Notes under the pieces: generated by a model
The model's database searches: none
What the model was told of the DNA's origin: nothing
Seen by the model: only the letters and a program-made list of their open reading frames with translations
From: Candidatus Caldarchaeum subterraneum
GTDB taxonomy: Archaea; Thermoproteota; Nitrososphaeria_A; Caldarchaeales; Caldarchaeaceae
Assembly: GCA_000270325.1 (NCBI GenBank)
Contig: BA000048.1
Location: 147,476 to 187,040, forward strand
Length of the DNA stretch: 39,565 bases
Direction of reading: 5' to 3'
Shown here: positions 7,607 to 16,173 of the stretch, piece after piece
How positions within the stretch are numbered: position 1 is the first letter of the stretch
How the letters are laid out: each line of letters opens with the position of its first letter
Program-made: the position numbers and the translations under genes

Positions 7607-9202
7607 TATGATAAACGGACGCAAGTCCAGCAAATCCTCAGCCATTTTCACATCCATTTTTGCGACCATCCCGCCTGTGAAAAACCGGGCCAGCTCACGG
7701 GCCTCACGCGACGAAGACGATGCAACATCAAAGGAATACGGCGCGTCGCCTGCTATCCGCTCAACCTCACGCACACCAAGAGACAATTCATCAAGCCTCT
7801 TCATTCTCTCAGCCGCTCTTCTACTTGCCCTGCTTCCCAGAAGAACCACCACATCTTCATCCACACCGCTACATTCCTGAGCAACCTTCTTCACCAGCTC
7901 AACCCTGCCAAACCCCTGCTTGACAACCAGCTGCTCAACACCCACAAGGGACAATACAAATGAACCCTCTTCACCCGGCCAGAAACGTTGTAGAAAACGT
8001 TTTTTAGCAGAGAACGCGGCGGCAACAGTATCCACAGTCTCCCGCAAAGCGTCCCAGAACTTTCTCTCAGAACTCCCAGACCTGAGGAAGAGGCTCACCA
8101 TGTTGATGGAGGCTTTTCCAGAAATAATCCCCGCCTCGCCGAATGGATGACCCTCCGAGGAAACTACCCCATGAGCCAAAACCAGCAAAACATCACCAGT
8201 CAGCCGTGCGACGTTTTTGTCAAAAGGCAGAGTGGCGCATATTCCCGCTTCAGTCAACAGGTTTGACGTGTTCTCCCGCGGCTCAGAGTAGAAAACGGAT
8301 AGCCGTCTCCCAAACATGTGAACAGATTCAAACAAAAGCGTCAAGATGTTTACGTCTATGTTAGGGTCCCGCAACACCACCTCAGCCTCAACACCGCCAA
8401 CCTCGCCGAAAACAGTTTTCAACGAATCCGGCGTGTATAGACGCGAATAGACGCTAAAACCCCATGTTTCCAATCCCTCGAAATCAACCGCGCCAACCAA
8501 GTAAAGTTGAGCGGCCTCACTCGGCAAAATTTTGTGAAAAACATATTCTCTGAAAACCGCTCCAGAGGCCGTGGTTATCAGAGACATGAAATCTCTCTGG
8601 TGATGATTCTCTCTGACCAGCTTATCCACGTCAGCAACAGGCATACCCAGCCTCGCCAACCTATTCCTATGCTCCATCAACCCATGCTCGACAAGCAACG
8701 CGTTGACCATCTCACGTATCAGAGGAGCCGAAAGCTCGCCTAGCTTAAGCTCCTCCACCTTCTCCTCAAACAATTTAACAATCTTATCCGCGGTTTTAGG
8801 AGGCAAAGAAGCCTCCTCAACAAGGACCCGCGTAATCTTGTTTCTGTCAAAATCTTCGAGAACCATGTCTGACCTTCTAACCTTTATCCTCTGCGAGATA
8901 CTTGCCCTCATCTCGTTCAGGATTTTCAGAACCTGCACACCCTTCGTCGTCAACTCATAGTTCTTGGTCTGACGGTTGAGCGTTATCAAGCCCGCTGCAT
9001 AGAGCATTTTTAGATGATGCGCAAACTTTCCAGCATCGCTTTTCTTGTTCATTCCAAGTACATGCATCAACTCCGTGTAATTCAGCGGGCTTTTCTCCAG
9101 CTTCCTAAGAATGCTAAGCCTGTTAGGTGAAGCCAGTGATTTGAAGATTTTAGCGTCATCTATTGCTTCGCTCATCTCGGAGACAGATGAATGCCTTCGC
9201 AC
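7595..9202 (-). CDS. Winged-helix + ATP-cone protein with a degenerate NrdD-like domain
   Basis: 535 aa, three parts. An ArsR-like winged helix comes first (IFKSLASPNRLSILRKL, FAHHLKMLYAAGLITL). An ATP-cone follows (about residues 105-195: VRRSDMVLEDFDRNKITRVL ... EMVNALLVEHG), the nucleotide-sensing module of ribonucleotide reductases and NrdR. The long C-terminal part tracks anaerobic RNR (NrdD): VFREYVFHKILPSEAAQLYL then VGAVDFEGLETW, and later GIISGKASINMVSLFLRSGS then SERKFWDAL. I see no glycyl-radical C-terminus and no run of cysteines expected for the active site or zinc site, so it is probably not an enzyme. Best reading: a dATP/ATP-responsive transcription regulator derived from NrdD. 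GTG at 9202 is chosen because a box at about 9226-9234 is 27 nt upstream; ATG at 9175 is the alternative. It is divergent from argF. Confidence 0.75.
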   Translation of the reverse strand: MRRHSSVSEMSEAIDDAKIFKSLASPNRLSILRKLEKSPLNYTELMHVLGMNKKSDAGKFAHHLKMLYAAGLITLNRQTKNYELTTKGVQVLKILNEMRASISQRIKVRRSDMVLEDFDRNKITRVLVEEASLPPKTADKIVKLFEEKVEELKLGELSAPLIREMVNALLVEHGLMEHRNRLARLGMPVADVDKLVRENHHQRDFMSLITTASGAVFREYVFHKILPSEAAQLYLVGAVDFEGLETWGFSVYSRLYTPDSLKTVFGEVGGVEAEVVLRDPNIDVNILTLLFESVHMFGRRLSVFYSEPRENTSNLLTEAGICATLPFDKNVARLTGDVLLVLAHGVVSSEGHPFGEAGIISGKASINMVSLFLRSGSSERKFWDALRETVDTVAAAFSAKKRFLQRFWPGEEGSFVLSLVGVEQLVVKQGFGRVELVKKVAQECSGVDEDVVVLLGSRASRRAAERMKRLDELSLGVREVERIAGDAPYSFDVASSSSREARELARFFTGGMVAKMDVKMAEDLLDLRPFIILSS

Positions 9203-9225
9203 CTGCTTATTGCCTTATCGTTTCA

Positions 9226-9234
9226 AGTTAAAAT
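9226..9234. promoter_or_regulatory. Shared divergent promoter box for argF and the ATP-cone regulator
   Basis: The near-palindromic AT-rich element gttaaaatc lies in the 54-bp gap between two divergent genes. Its centre is about 27 nt from the GTG at 9257 (plus) and about 28 nt from the GTG at 9202 (minus). Both could be leaderless starts from one TATA-like element. A regulator binding here would control both directions. Confidence 0.45.
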
Positions 9235-9256
9235 CAAACTTTGCAGCGATGAGGGT

Positions 9257-10192
9257 GTGGCGAAGATGCGGCATTTTCTGGAAGTCGGCGACCTGAAGCC
9301 CAAAGAGATAGACGCGATAGTTTCTGCTGCGCTGCGTTGGAGAAAAAGTGGATATCCTAGGACAAGGCCTCTCCGCGACAAAACCGTTGTTCTCGTGTTC
9401 CAGAAGCCTTCTACGAGGACGCGTGTATCTTTTCAGGCTGCGGTGGCGAAGCTGGGCGGCGAGTCGATGTATCTAGGATGGAGCGAGCTTCAGCTGGGGC
9501 GCGGCGAATCTGTTGAAGACACTGGCAAGGTGTTGGCGCGATACGTTGACTGCATAGTGGCGCGTGTGTTCGGCCACGGCGACTTGGTGGAGCTGGCTAA
9601 AAACGGCCGCATACCCGTAATCAACGCGCTCAGCGACAGGCATCATCCGTGTCAGGCTTTGGCCGACCTCATGACCATCTACATGTATTCGAAGAAACCG
9701 TATCAGTCGAAGGTGGCTTTCGTCGGCGACGGAAACAACGTATGCGTCTCGCTTATGCAAGTTTGTGCCGCCGCGGGTGTAGACATAACCGTCGCCACCC
9801 CGCCTTCACACAGGCCGCCTGAGGAGGAGGTGAAGAAGGCTCTGAAAGTTGCTGAGGAGACGGGGGCCAGCGTCATCTTGACAGACGACCCGCGAGAAGC
9901 GGTCAGAAACGCCGACTTCGTCTACACAGATGTTTTTGTCTCGATGGGCCAGGAGGCGGAGCGGAACAGGAAACTAGCCGACTTCCTTCCAACCTACCAG
10001 GTCAACGCCTCTTTGATGTCGCATGCGAAACCAACCGCCAAATTCATGCACTGCATGCCCATGCACCTTGGCGAAGAAGTCACACCCGAAGTAGCCTATG
10101 GCCCGCAATCCGTGATATATGACCAAGCCGAGAACAGGATGCACACCGAGGCATCGCTTCTCGCGTACCTTCTCCGAGGCATGGTTAAATAG
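9257..10192 (+). CDS. argF: Ornithine carbamoyltransferase
   Basis: 311 aa from GTG 9257; ATG 9266 is a close alternative. It makes citrulline from ornithine and carbamoyl phosphate in arginine biosynthesis. Carbamoyl-phosphate motif STRTR is at 52-56 and HPCQ at 130-133. The ornithine loop DVFVSMGQEAE has SMG at 229-231, and the catalytic cysteine motif HCMP is at 265-268 (usually HCLP). The motif region continues MHLGEEV where many homologues have AHRGEEV, so an arginine is replaced by leucine. The SMG and HCxP motifs separate it from aspartate carbamoyltransferase. The longer ORF back to 9191 lies upstream of the predicted transcription start and overlaps the divergent regulator's start, so I reject it. 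Confidence 0.95.
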   Translation: MAKMRHFLEVGDLKPKEIDAIVSAALRWRKSGYPRTRPLRDKTVVLVFQKPSTRTRVSFQAAVAKLGGESMYLGWSELQLGRGESVEDTGKVLARYVDCIVARVFGHGDLVELAKNGRIPVINALSDRHHPCQALADLMTIYMYSKKPYQSKVAFVGDGNNVCVSLMQVCAAAGVDITVATPPSHRPPEEEVKKALKVAEETGASVILTDDPREAVRNADFVYTDVFVSMGQEAERNRKLADFLPTYQVNASLMSHAKPTAKFMHCMPMHLGEEVTPEVAYGPQSVIYDQAENRMHTEASLLAYLLRGMVK

Positions 10193-10214
10193 GCCGGGAA
10201 ACAGCTGAAGAGAC

Positions 10215-10385
10215 GTGGGAATCACGGGCTTCTTCAAGTCGGCGTTGACAACCCTAAAAATGGCGAAAAAACCCTCTTGGAAAGAATATTCCATAACGCT
10301 AAGAATAACTTTGCTGGGGCTGGGCATCATAGGTGTTCTAGCCTTCATCATCCGGTTTCTGGCGATAGCTTTCCAGCCCGCCTGA
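10215..10385 (+). CDS. secE: Preprotein translocase subunit SecE / Sec61 gamma
   Basis: A 56-aa ORF from GTG 10215 to TGA 10383-10385, easy to miss because of its size. The amphipathic N-terminal helix FFKSALTTLKMAKKPSWKEY precedes a single membrane span (ITLLGLGIIGVLAFIIRFLA). The KPSWKEY turn before the span is the SecE/Sec61-gamma hallmark. It clamps the two halves of SecY in the membrane. An in-frame TGA just upstream makes GTG the first possible start. A TATA-like ggttaaatag overlapping the argF stop is about 25 nt upstream. Its place directly before spt5 and L11 is the conserved archaeal secE-spt5-rpl11 order, which strongly supports the call. Confidence 0.92.
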   Translation: MGITGFFKSALTTLKMAKKPSWKEYSITLRITLLGLGIIGVLAFIIRFLAIAFQPA

Positions 10386-10440
10386 CGCAGGTTTTTATTC
10401 CCGGCGAAGCCTTAGAGTGGACAGGTTGAGCACAGCTGGG

Positions 10441-11325
10441 ATGAGGTATTTCGCAGTCAAGACAACGGTGGGGCAGGAGAGGACGGTAGCAAACGTTCTC
10501 GAGGCAAGGTTCCACGGCATTTTCCTCGACTTTGTCGGAGAATCGGTGGGAACAGTAGCGATAAGCGACAAAACTCATGCTGCAGTGATATTCGTCTCCC
10601 CGAAAACAACCACGTTAGAGAAGGTGGCGGTTTACATATCCAAGGCCGGCGAGCCGACCGAGCCTCTACGCGCCCAGTTATTGGAGTACAGCGATGAAAC
10701 AGGGTTCGGTTCAGAGCCCCTAGGTGAGGGAAGCTACGACCCCCTACTTCTCAAGACAGAGGGGTGGGCTGAGATAGTTTTCCGCTCCCCTGTGAAACTT
10801 AAGCGAGGCGCATCCTATGCTCTGAAGATTTTCAAAACAGTTGAGGAGCCAGGTGGATATAACTTGTTTCTAGGAGAAGGTGAGAAAGAAGAGCTGCGGT
10901 TCAAGGTGTTGGAGCAGGAGGAGTGGAGGGACGATGCTCGGCTGCCTCTATTCAAGCTGATTGAGAAGCCGGCGATTGCGTCTATATTCATTCTGCCCGC
11001 CTTGAAGGGCTACGTGTTTGTTGAGGCTACGTCTAAAGAGGTTATAGCCGATGCGCTGCAGAATGTTAGACATGTGAAGGCGAGGCCGCCGATGCCTGTA
11101 AAGCTGGAGACCATCGCCTCTCACTTGGTTGAGAAACCTTTGATTGAGGTGTTGGCGGCTGGGCAGATGGTTGAGATTGTCTCCGGCCCGTTGAAGGGTA
11201 TCGTCGGCAAAGTCATCAGGGTCGAGAAGTCGAGGCGCGAGGTCACGCTTGAGCTTAAGGAGGCGGCTTTCCAGCTCCCCATATCCGTCTCAATAGACGC
11301 CGTCCGCCCCCTAGACAAGACGTAA
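10441..11325 (+). CDS. spt5: Transcription elongation factor Spt5 (NusG homologue) with an inserted domain
   Basis: 294 aa, about twice the usual archaeal length of about 150. NGN begins with MRYFAVKTTVGQERTVANVL at residues 1-20 and resumes at about 169 with ASIFILPALKGYVFVEA and VRHVKARPP. A KOW domain closes the protein (QMVEIVSGPLKGIVGKVIRV, about 242-261, then VTLELKEAAFQLPISV). Residues about 26-168 are an in-frame insert with beta-rich, sandwich-like sequence (KVAVYISKAG, WAEIVFRSPVKLKRGASYAL). Spt5 with Spt4 clamps RNA polymerase and links it to the ribosome. The start MRYFAVKTTVGQE matches homologues. A GTG at 10417 is in frame but lies at or before the start site predicted from tttttatt (10392-10399). 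It follows secE and precedes L11. Confidence 0.93.
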   Translation: MRYFAVKTTVGQERTVANVLEARFHGIFLDFVGESVGTVAISDKTHAAVIFVSPKTTTLEKVAVYISKAGEPTEPLRAQLLEYSDETGFGSEPLGEGSYDPLLLKTEGWAEIVFRSPVKLKRGASYALKIFKTVEEPGGYNLFLGEGEKEELRFKVLEQEEWRDDARLPLFKLIEKPAIASIFILPALKGYVFVEATSKEVIADALQNVRHVKARPPMPVKLETIASHLVEKPLIEVLAAGQMVEIVSGPLKGIVGKVIRVEKSRREVTLELKEAAFQLPISVSIDAVRPLDKT

Positions 11326-11360
11326 GTATAAGAGTAGCCAGTAGTGGGAAAGGTCTAGAC

Positions 11361-11849
11361 ATGGGTGAAAAAACCTTCCGCTTCCTCGTAGAAGGCGGCA
11401 AAGTCACGGCAGGCCCACCGCTGGGACCAGCCCTAGGGCCTCTTGGGTTGAATGTGTTGGCCGTGGCCGAGGAGGCTAACAGGCTTACACAGGAGTTTAA
11501 CGGTATGCGGGTCCCTATCGAGGTGGTGGTCGACACAGACACTAAGAAGTTCGAGATAAGGGTTGGGACGCCTAGCACCTCGGCGCTTCTGGCCAGCGCG
11601 GCGGGTGTGCAGAAGGGAAGCGGGACCGCTGGACGTGATTATGTGGGCGACCTCAAGTTCACCGAAATCGTGAAGATTGCTGAGAAGAAGCTTCAAGACA
11701 TGAGGTCTAAGACGCTCAAAGCCGCTGTCAAAGAAGTACTCGGTTCATGCGTCAGCATGGGTATAAAAGTTGACGGCAAGGACCCCAAGGAAGTTGTCAA
11801 GCTTGTCGAACAGGGAAAATACGACAATCTACTGGGTGAACAGAATTGA
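11361..11849 (+). CDS. rpl11: Ribosomal protein uL11
   Basis: 162 aa. The N-terminal L11 domain has the signature KVTAGPPLGPALGPLGLNV, in which PPLGPALGPLG forms the proline-rich hinge contact. The C-terminal rRNA-binding domain includes FEIRVGTPSTSALLASAAG and the conserved CVSMGIKVDGKDPKEV. It binds the GTPase-centre rRNA with L10/L12. A box aagtata at about 11324-11330 places a start site just ahead of the ATG, so the ribosomal genes may have their own promoter besides read-through from spt5. Its TGA overlaps the L1 start (TGATG), indicating coupled translation. Confidence 0.98.
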   Translation: MGEKTFRFLVEGGKVTAGPPLGPALGPLGLNVLAVAEEANRLTQEFNGMRVPIEVVVDTDTKKFEIRVGTPSTSALLASAAGVQKGSGTAGRDYVGDLKFTEIVKIAEKKLQDMRSKTLKAAVKEVLGSCVSMGIKVDGKDPKEVVKLVEQGKYDNLLGEQN

Positions 11850-12505
11850 TGCGCTCCGAGTTAGCGAAGACGGTTGAAGCATTGAAAAAGGCTAAGCAAA
11901 ACAGAAAGAACACGAAGTTTAAGCAATCGGTCGAGCTTGTGATAAACGTCACTGGAGTAGACCTTACCAAGCCCCAGAACAGGTTTTCAGAAGTGATTGA
12001 GCTCCCCAACGACCTTGGTAGAAAAAGGAGAAAAATCCTGGTCATCGCTTCGGGAAACCTTGCTCTCGAAGCCTCTAAGACGCCGGGTGTGGCCCGGGTT
12101 ATCCAGAAAGAAGAGCTGGAGGCACTTGTGGGCAGAAAGAAAGAAGCGAAAAAGATTGCGGCCGAGTATGATTTCGTTCTGGTGGAGCCCGCTCTTGTGG
12201 GGTTGGCTGCGAGAGTCCTCGGAGCAGCTCTCGGCGCAAGGGGAAAGACACCTATACCCATTCCACCCGGCAGCGATATTCAGAAGCTTGTGAAAAGATA
12301 TGAAAACAGTGTCGTAGCTACTTTGAGGAAATCACCGCAGGTAGCTTGCCTCGTCGGGGTGGAGGAAGACCCCGATGAAAAAATAGCCGAAAACGTGGAA
12401 ACAGTGTTGAACAGAGTGGTTGAGAAGCTTGAGAAGAAGCGGCGAAACATCGCCAGCGTCTATGTCAAGACCACGATGGGCAAGCCGGTGAAGGTGGAGT
12501 TTTGA
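11849..12505 (+). CDS. rpl1: Ribosomal protein uL1
   Basis: 218 aa from the ATG that overlaps the L11 stop. Features include FKQSVELVINVTGVDLTKPQNR, the IELPNDLGRKRRKILVIA loop, DFVLVEPALVGLAARVLGAA, the conserved ARGKTPIPIP turn and the final SVYVKTTMGKPVKVEF. It forms the L1 stalk at the tRNA exit side. Archaeal L1 commonly autoregulates its operon by binding its own mRNA; I did not identify a kink-turn mimic here. The L11-L1-L10 order is canonical. An in-frame TTG directly before the ATG adds only one codon. Confidence 0.98.
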   Translation: MRSELAKTVEALKKAKQNRKNTKFKQSVELVINVTGVDLTKPQNRFSEVIELPNDLGRKRRKILVIASGNLALEASKTPGVARVIQKEELEALVGRKKEAKKIAAEYDFVLVEPALVGLAARVLGAALGARGKTPIPIPPGSDIQKLVKRYENSVVATLRKSPQVACLVGVEEDPDEKIAENVETVLNRVVEKLEKKRRNIASVYVKTTMGKPVKVEF

Positions 12506-12562
12506 TGAATAACTTGATTAATAACCACAGCGATGGAGCAGCCAGCGCGGAGAGTTGAAACC

Positions 12563-13426
12563 ATGTCAACCACTGTTACTCGGCCCAGCTTAGTGAAGAA
12601 GGCAAAACTCGTTGAAGAGGTAGCTGAGCTTATCAGGAAATATCCTGTGGTCGCCATCTTTGACCTGAGAAGCACAAGAGCCAACACCATACATGAGATG
12701 AGGAAAAAGCTCCGCGGAGTATGCGAAATAAGGGTTCTCAAGAGGACCTTGTTCGTGAAAGCATGCAGGCTCGCGGGTAAGCCTGAGCTGGAGAAGCTCG
12801 TGGAAAACATCAAAGCTCCTATAGGCTTTATCTTCAGCAGCGTCAACAGTTTCCAGCTCGCGTTTACGCTGGAGAAGAACAAGGTCCCCATGCATGCCAA
12901 AGCCGGTGAGAAAGCCGACTTTGACATCTGGGTGCCTGAGACAAACACAGGTCTTCCGCCGGGCCCGATTCTCAGCGACTTCGGCAAACTCAAGATACCG
13001 ACGAGAATAGAGGGTGGACAGGTTTGGATAGCGAAGGACACGCTTGTGGCTAAGAAGGGTGAGGAAATATCCCAGCTGCTTGCAAGCCTGTTGGCTAAGC
13101 TCGACATCAAAGCTGTTCTAAGAGGTGTTAACCTGATAAGCGCCTACGAGGACGGCGTCATTCTAAAGGCGGAGGAGCTTCTAATAGACCCTGTCAAGAT
13201 TGGGCAGGAAATCGCTTCAGCTGCCTCGCTCGCACTCGCATTCGCGGTCGAAATATCATACATAACCAGGGAAACACTGCCGCCGCTGCTGATACGCGCC
13301 GAAACACACGCCAGAGCACTCGCAACAGAGGCCGGGTTCTACACAAAGGAGACGCTTCCCATAATCTTTGCCAAGGCCTTGGCAGAGTCGAGTGCTTTAG
13401 CGCGGGCCGCGGGTGTTTCTGAGTAG
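12563..13426 (+). CDS. rpl10: Ribosomal protein uL10 (P0), lacking the usual acidic tail
   Basis: 287 aa from MSTTVTRPSLVKKAKLVEEV; ATG 12533 would add 10 residues. The rRNA-binding domain includes YPVVAIFDLRSTRANTIHEM, IRVLKRTLFVKAC and TGLPPGPILSDFGKLKIPT. The C-terminal helices (SAASLALAFAVEISYITR, PLLIRAETHARALATEAG, TLPIIFAKALAESSALAR) are the platform for L12 dimers. The protein ends at ARAAGVSE without the charged tail that closes many archaeal L10 proteins. The end overlaps the 3' end of alaS on the other strand by 30 nt. L12, normally next, is instead on the minus strand 5 kb away. Confidence 0.96.
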   Translation: MSTTVTRPSLVKKAKLVEEVAELIRKYPVVAIFDLRSTRANTIHEMRKKLRGVCEIRVLKRTLFVKACRLAGKPELEKLVENIKAPIGFIFSSVNSFQLAFTLEKNKVPMHAKAGEKADFDIWVPETNTGLPPGPILSDFGKLKIPTRIEGGQVWIAKDTLVAKKGEEISQLLASLLAKLDIKAVLRGVNLISAYEDGVILKAEELLIDPVKIGQEIASAASLALAFAVEISYITRETLPPLLIRAETHARALATEAGFYTKETLPIIFAKALAESSALARAAGVSE

Positions 13427-16126
13427 GTTGCTTAGCTCGGGCAAGTTGTAGACCAGCTGCTCCCTTGGTGCGGCGCCTCTGCCGAGGGTTCTGCTGCCTC
13501 CGCCCCCGCCTCCCGCCAGCTGCAGAAACTTTCTCAAAACTTCTCCCACGTTTACGCCGGCCGCAACAGCCTTATCGTTGGCGACTGCCACTACTTTTGC
13601 TGAAGGTGTTCCCGCATATGCTAAGGCCACTGCAGGTTTGTCCACCTTCACAATCTCGGCCGCAAGTTTAATCAAGTATTCCTCATCGTCATATTCTTCT
13701 TCAGAGATGTAGAGAAGAAGGCTGTCGACTGCTATTCCGACGCTCCTTATCTCCGCGGCCCTGTAGACAATTAGTTTCTCCGATAGCGTTTTTACTGTTT
13801 TTCTGAGGATGCGGAGGTTTTCGTCTAGTTCGGCTACTTTCTTCGGGATGTCTTCGACCGGTGCCTGAAGTTTTTCCGCAACCTCATGCAGCATGGTCTC
13901 CATGCCTTGGTAGCGGTGTAGGTTGGCTGGCCCCGCCACGAACTCGATTCTCTCCACACCATCCTGTATCCTCTCGCTCGAAACAATCTTAATCAACCCC
14001 ACGTCTTCTGTGTTTTCGCAGTGTATTCCTCCGCATGCCTCGGCATCCCATCCCGGTATCTCCACAACCCTTATAACACCGAGGGGGACCTCACCGCCCT
14101 GGTAGAGGCCGAACCCGTATGTTTCCTCTGCCTCGTTTCTATCCATCCACTTTATCCTAACAGGTATGCGCCGTGCCACAACCCTGTTTGCCAATTTCTC
14201 GATTTCACGTATCTGCTCGAGCGTCAGCCTCTTGTGATGATAAAAATCCAGCCTACCTTTTTCAGGCTCTTTCCTCGCTCCGGCTTGCCAAGCATGTTTG
14301 CCTAAGACGCGTCTGACAGCTCCCAGTAGAATGTGTGTAGCGGTGTGATGTCTGACGATTGCCTGTCTCCTCTCTGCGTCAACATATCCCTCCACTTCTT
14401 CACCCACATCGGGAACAGGGCCCTCAACCCTGTGGACAACAACATCCTCTAAAATCTGTGTATCAACCACCGTGCATACCTTGTCGCGGCAAACCAGCGT
14501 ACCCGTGTCCCCGACCGCTCCACCGCCCTCGGGATAAAACAGCGTCGCATCAAGTATGACGTAGCCGTTTTCCACCCCCAGCACCTTCGCTCGGAAGCTG
14601 TAGCTGTTGGGCTGCTCGTAGTAGAGCTTATGTGTCTTGGGATATGATGAGACATCTATTTGCTTTTGCATAGTGGTTTTGACAGGTTTTTCGCGTAGAT
14701 GGCGTGAAGCCACAAGCTCGTAGAAGTTTTCGGGAACAGTGACTTCAACACCCTGCTTCGCGGCGACCTCCGCCACGATGTCGGGCGTCAGCCCCTTGTC
14801 GTCATAGTACTGTATGAGTTTCTCAACCGAGATTGCTTTAGTGCTTCTCAGCTCCCTTAGAACAGTTTCGGTGCCGCGTTTGATTGTCTCCCTAAACTTG
14901 TTAACTTCATGCTCCACAATGTCGAGAACCTCTTCCCTCATCTCTGACAGGTGAGGAAAATCTTTCTCCCAGTATCTTATCTGCAGGTCGACGAGGTCGA
15001 GCAGCTTCTCCTCGGCGTCAACCATCCTCAGCAGCCTGTAAGCCCTGCGTATGAGAAGCCGTGTGAGGTATCCTGTTTTGACGTTGCTGGGCACAACCCC
15101 CTCAGCAACTATGAAAGCAATCGCTTTGCTGTAGTCGAGAGCTTGGTAAACTTTTTCATAGGGAACAATCTGCTCGTTGACTGTTTCGACGCTTATCCCG
15201 GCCATTGACGCAACTTTTCTCCTCAACTCGCTGACCGTTGCATCGGCCCCGGGTTTTACGAGACCTGTATACTTTGCGTATTTGATGAGCAGCTCTTCAT
15301 CAGGCCTGTTAACGGGTATGAGCTCCCGCACCTTGGCGAGCAGCTCGCCGTATATGGCGTCAAAAGCACTGGGTGTTTGCTGAGAGAACCACGCCAACCT
15401 CTCTATGCCGTATCCTGTGTCAACGGTTTTAATCGGCGTCTCAGCTCTCTCTCCGTCAAGTGTTTTGAACTGCATGAAGACAAGGGTAGCCAGCTCAAGC
15501 CCGCCAGCTATCACCTCGAGGCATGGGCCCTCGTTGCCGCCTCCCGCCCACCACGACTCCTTATAAACCAGCTCACCGGTGGGAACGCCGAGAACACTAG
15601 TCATAAACTCATGACAATACTCCGCTGTCTCCGATTTCCAGTAGATTTTTTTCTCGGGGTAGTTGAAGGCGTGGTGGCCACCCATCTCGAAAACCGTGAG
15701 ATGGCGGCCGAATGTGAGCCCTATCTTGTCGAGGTCTACAAGCCTTGCACATGGCTGGCTTATAACCAAGGGGTTGGCGGGAGGAGGTGCGATGCCGTTG
15801 GTTACCCACGGCTGAAAATCGACGATAGATGCATCGGTCAAGTAAAGGTCTGTCCGCCACCGCGCCACAATAGGATACGGTTTTATCGGAGCATGTCCTC
15901 TTTGAGCGAAAAACTCTATGAAACTCTGTCTAGCCTCTCTGACCGACAGAGGCTTTGAGCAGTATTTTTTCTCGAGAAAACTGTATTCGACACAGGGTGA
16001 TTCGCCGCATACATCTCTACCGGGGTCAAGGCTCCAGAAAAACTCGCCGCAAACCCTGCACCGGCTCCTCACAAACCCGTTTTGTAGAAAAAACTCGAAC
16101 CTGTACTCGTGCTCGTCGTAAGGCAA
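13397..16126 (-). CDS. alaS: Alanyl-tRNA synthetase, archaeal type
   Basis: 909 aa, full length. The archaeal N-terminal extension with CRVCGEFFWSLDP precedes the class II core (ARWRTDLYLTDASI, HLTVFEMGGHHAFNYPEK). The editing domain carries zinc ligands H594 and H598 (HTATH) and C698 and H702 (CGGIH). The C-terminal domain ends with a glycine-rich run (LAGGGGGGSRTLGRGAA) where homologues have GGGGGGRPD and AQGGG, so the RPD part has diverged. The start is TTG, with a box (cttaaaag, near 16150) about 25 nt upstream. The last 30 nt overlap the rpl10 3' end, an unusually tight convergent junction. In many archaea alaS follows rpl12 on the same strand as rpl10; here it faces them. Confidence 0.97.
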   Translation of the reverse strand: MPYDEHEYRFEFFLQNGFVRSRCRVCGEFFWSLDPGRDVCGESPCVEYSFLEKKYCSKPLSVREARQSFIEFFAQRGHAPIKPYPIVARWRTDLYLTDASIVDFQPWVTNGIAPPPANPLVISQPCARLVDLDKIGLTFGRHLTVFEMGGHHAFNYPEKKIYWKSETAEYCHEFMTSVLGVPTGELVYKESWWAGGGNEGPCLEVIAGGLELATLVFMQFKTLDGERAETPIKTVDTGYGIERLAWFSQQTPSAFDAIYGELLAKVRELIPVNRPDEELLIKYAKYTGLVKPGADATVSELRRKVASMAGISVETVNEQIVPYEKVYQALDYSKAIAFIVAEGVVPSNVKTGYLTRLLIRRAYRLLRMVDAEEKLLDLVDLQIRYWEKDFPHLSEMREEVLDIVEHEVNKFRETIKRGTETVLRELRSTKAISVEKLIQYYDDKGLTPDIVAEVAAKQGVEVTVPENFYELVASRHLREKPVKTTMQKQIDVSSYPKTHKLYYEQPNSYSFRAKVLGVENGYVILDATLFYPEGGGAVGDTGTLVCRDKVCTVVDTQILEDVVVHRVEGPVPDVGEEVEGYVDAERRQAIVRHHTATHILLGAVRRVLGKHAWQAGARKEPEKGRLDFYHHKRLTLEQIREIEKLANRVVARRIPVRIKWMDRNEAEETYGFGLYQGGEVPLGVIRVVEIPGWDAEACGGIHCENTEDVGLIKIVSSERIQDGVERIEFVAGPANLHRYQGMETMLHEVAEKLQAPVEDIPKKVAELDENLRILRKTVKTLSEKLIVYRAAEIRSVGIAVDSLLLYISEEEYDDEEYLIKLAAEIVKVDKPAVALAYAGTPSAKVVAVANDKAVAAGVNVGEVLRKFLQLAGGGGGGSRTLGRGAAPREQLVYNLPELSNLLRNTRGPR

Positions 16127-16173
16127 GGCGTCGACACCACAAGTCCGCTTTTAAGCCGCCGTTTTAACTATTT

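Noticed and set aside
9974-10578. Two minus-strand ORFs antisense to argF, secE and spt5
   Set aside because: All three plus-strand genes have clear homology, conserved order and promoters; the antisense frames have none.
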